Assembly: GCF_947250635.1 (NCBI RefSeq) | Contig: NZ_OX366335.1 | Location: 558,001 to 622,000 of the forward strand | Direction of reading: 5' to 3' | Length of the DNA: 64,000 nt | From: Wolbachia endosymbiont (group B) of Parapoynx stratiotata | GTDB taxonomy: Bacteria > Pseudomonadota > Alphaproteobacteria > Rickettsiales > Anaplasmataceae | Part shown: in pieces, positions 63,637 through 64,000 of the stretch | How the letters are laid out: each line of letters opens with the position of its first letter | Numbering within the stretch: position 1 is the stretch's first letter | Made by a program: the position numbers and the translations under genes | The notes under the pieces: model-generated | What the model was told of the DNA's origin: nothing | The model's database searches: none | Seen by the model: the letters and a program-made list of their open reading frames with translations, nothing else

Positions 63637-63930
63637 ATGAAAACTTTTACGAAAAATTTTAAAGGTAAGGAAAGAAAGCTAGAAGAGTTCAATGAGAAAG
63701 TTGAAGACATATCAGCTGTAGCTCAAGATAAGTTTGCACATGAACTTGAAAATATCGCATATGAAAGTGTGCAGAAATTTCGCAGTCTACTTGCTAAAGA
63801 AATAAACTCCACTTTCAATAACATTCATTCTCAGAATGTCAATCTACTAAAATCCGGCTTAGTAAACTTGATCAATAAAAAAGGAGAAACAGCGTTAATA
63901 CGTTCTCTTCTCAATATACTTGTACGATAG
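63637..63930 (+). CDS. small coiled-coil protein, unrecognised
   Basis: This 97-residue protein is helical and charged (KGKERKLEEFNEKVEDISAVAQDKFAHEL) with a C-terminal hydrophobic helix (LVNLINKKGETALIRSLLNILVR). Start ATG 63637; a TTG at 63622 is possible. It might be a small cytosolic protein of Rickettsiales; I cannot assign a function. A hairpin follows the gene at the end of the window. Confidence 0.5.
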   Translation: MKTFTKNFKGKERKLEEFNEKVEDISAVAQDKFAHELENIAYESVQKFRSLLAKEINSTFNNIHSQNVNLLKSGLVNLINKKGETALIRSLLNILVR

Positions 63931-63969
63931 AGTTGCTGCTGCAATTTAATATTAAGTGATAACTAAAAT

Positions 63970-64000
63970 AAGTAAGATTTTTTATGGATAAGTCTTACTT
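63970..64000 (+). terminator. possible terminator hairpin at the window edge
   Basis: AAGTAAGA (63970-63977) pairs with TCTTACTT (63993-64000), 40 bp after the preceding stop. Whether a T-run follows cannot be seen because the window ends. Confidence 0.35.

Noticed and set aside
1-64000. tRNA or rRNA genes
   Set aside because: No cloverleaf-like sequence with a GTTCGAATC-type T-loop or rRNA-like conserved stretch was noticed; a covariance-model scan would settle it.

Overview
The window is AT-rich and reads as a Wolbachia (Rickettsiales) chromosome segment. It carries slow-evolving housekeeping genes (dnaG, an NhaC-type antiporter, a 2Fe-2S ferredoxin, ccmH, rnhA/mutL, dut), ankyrin proteins, many insertion sequences and a phage WO-type prophage. 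Identification rests on gene content, gene order and motifs read by eye; no database search was run.

Layout. 1-8.1 kb: chromosomal genes (3' part of dnaG, antiporter, a J-domain/ankyrin gene split by an IS256-family element, ferredoxin, DUF2125-like protein, ccmH). 8.1-13.4 kb: a 368-bp IS-derived mini-element, a small broken membrane-protein gene, a lone HK97-type prohead protease, and a long coiled-coil gene cut by IS copies. About 13.4-39.4 kb: the WO-like prophage. It holds two tail genes (the second cut by an IS), an unrecognised two-gene pair, a minus-strand replication/recombination operon (Sak4-like ATPase, RepA-like ATPases, degenerate TOPRIM fusion), a sigma-70-like factor, a TOPRIM/RepA protein, a RuvC-like nuclease, a ParB-methyltransferase, a small-terminase-like HTH protein, an ankyrin protein, large terminase, gpW (split by an IS), a YhcG/DUF1016 nuclease, portal, minor capsid C with a nested scaffold start, gpD, major capsid gpE, a head-tail protein and a truncated gpZ. 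Sheath, tube and baseplate genes are not in the window, and both tail-proximal edges end exactly at IS copies. 39.4-42 kb: nested IS256/IS481 wreckage. 42.5-52.1 kb: a eukaryotic-association-type region with two related minus-strand genes and a 1737-residue protein (OTU-like protease motif, NLS-like basic stretch, duplicated CifB-nuclease-like domain, about 16 repeats of 46 residues). 52.1-56.5 kb: Rpn-type nuclease, rnhA, mutL and a truncated double-HTH regulator. 56.5-60 kb: another IS256/IS481 nest. 60-64 kb: truncated NB-ARC ATPase, IS110 transposase, small membrane protein, dut, palindromic repeats and a small coiled-coil ORF.

Two points stand out. (1) A motif TGAACA-N11-(four bases)-GCGAT, with invariant spacing, occurs at four promoter positions around the prophage's own sigma-like gene: before the Sak4-like operon, the TOPRIM/RepA gene, the RuvC-like gene and the tail-gene pair. 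It is a candidate phage-encoded sigma regulon. (2) The 1737-residue protein combines features of Wolbachia reproductive-manipulation toxins with a modular 46-residue repeat array that has recently expanded by a three-unit duplication; no cifA-like partner is visible. A 1337-bp IS256-family element, with four essentially identical full copies and many fragments, has recently reshaped the whole region.
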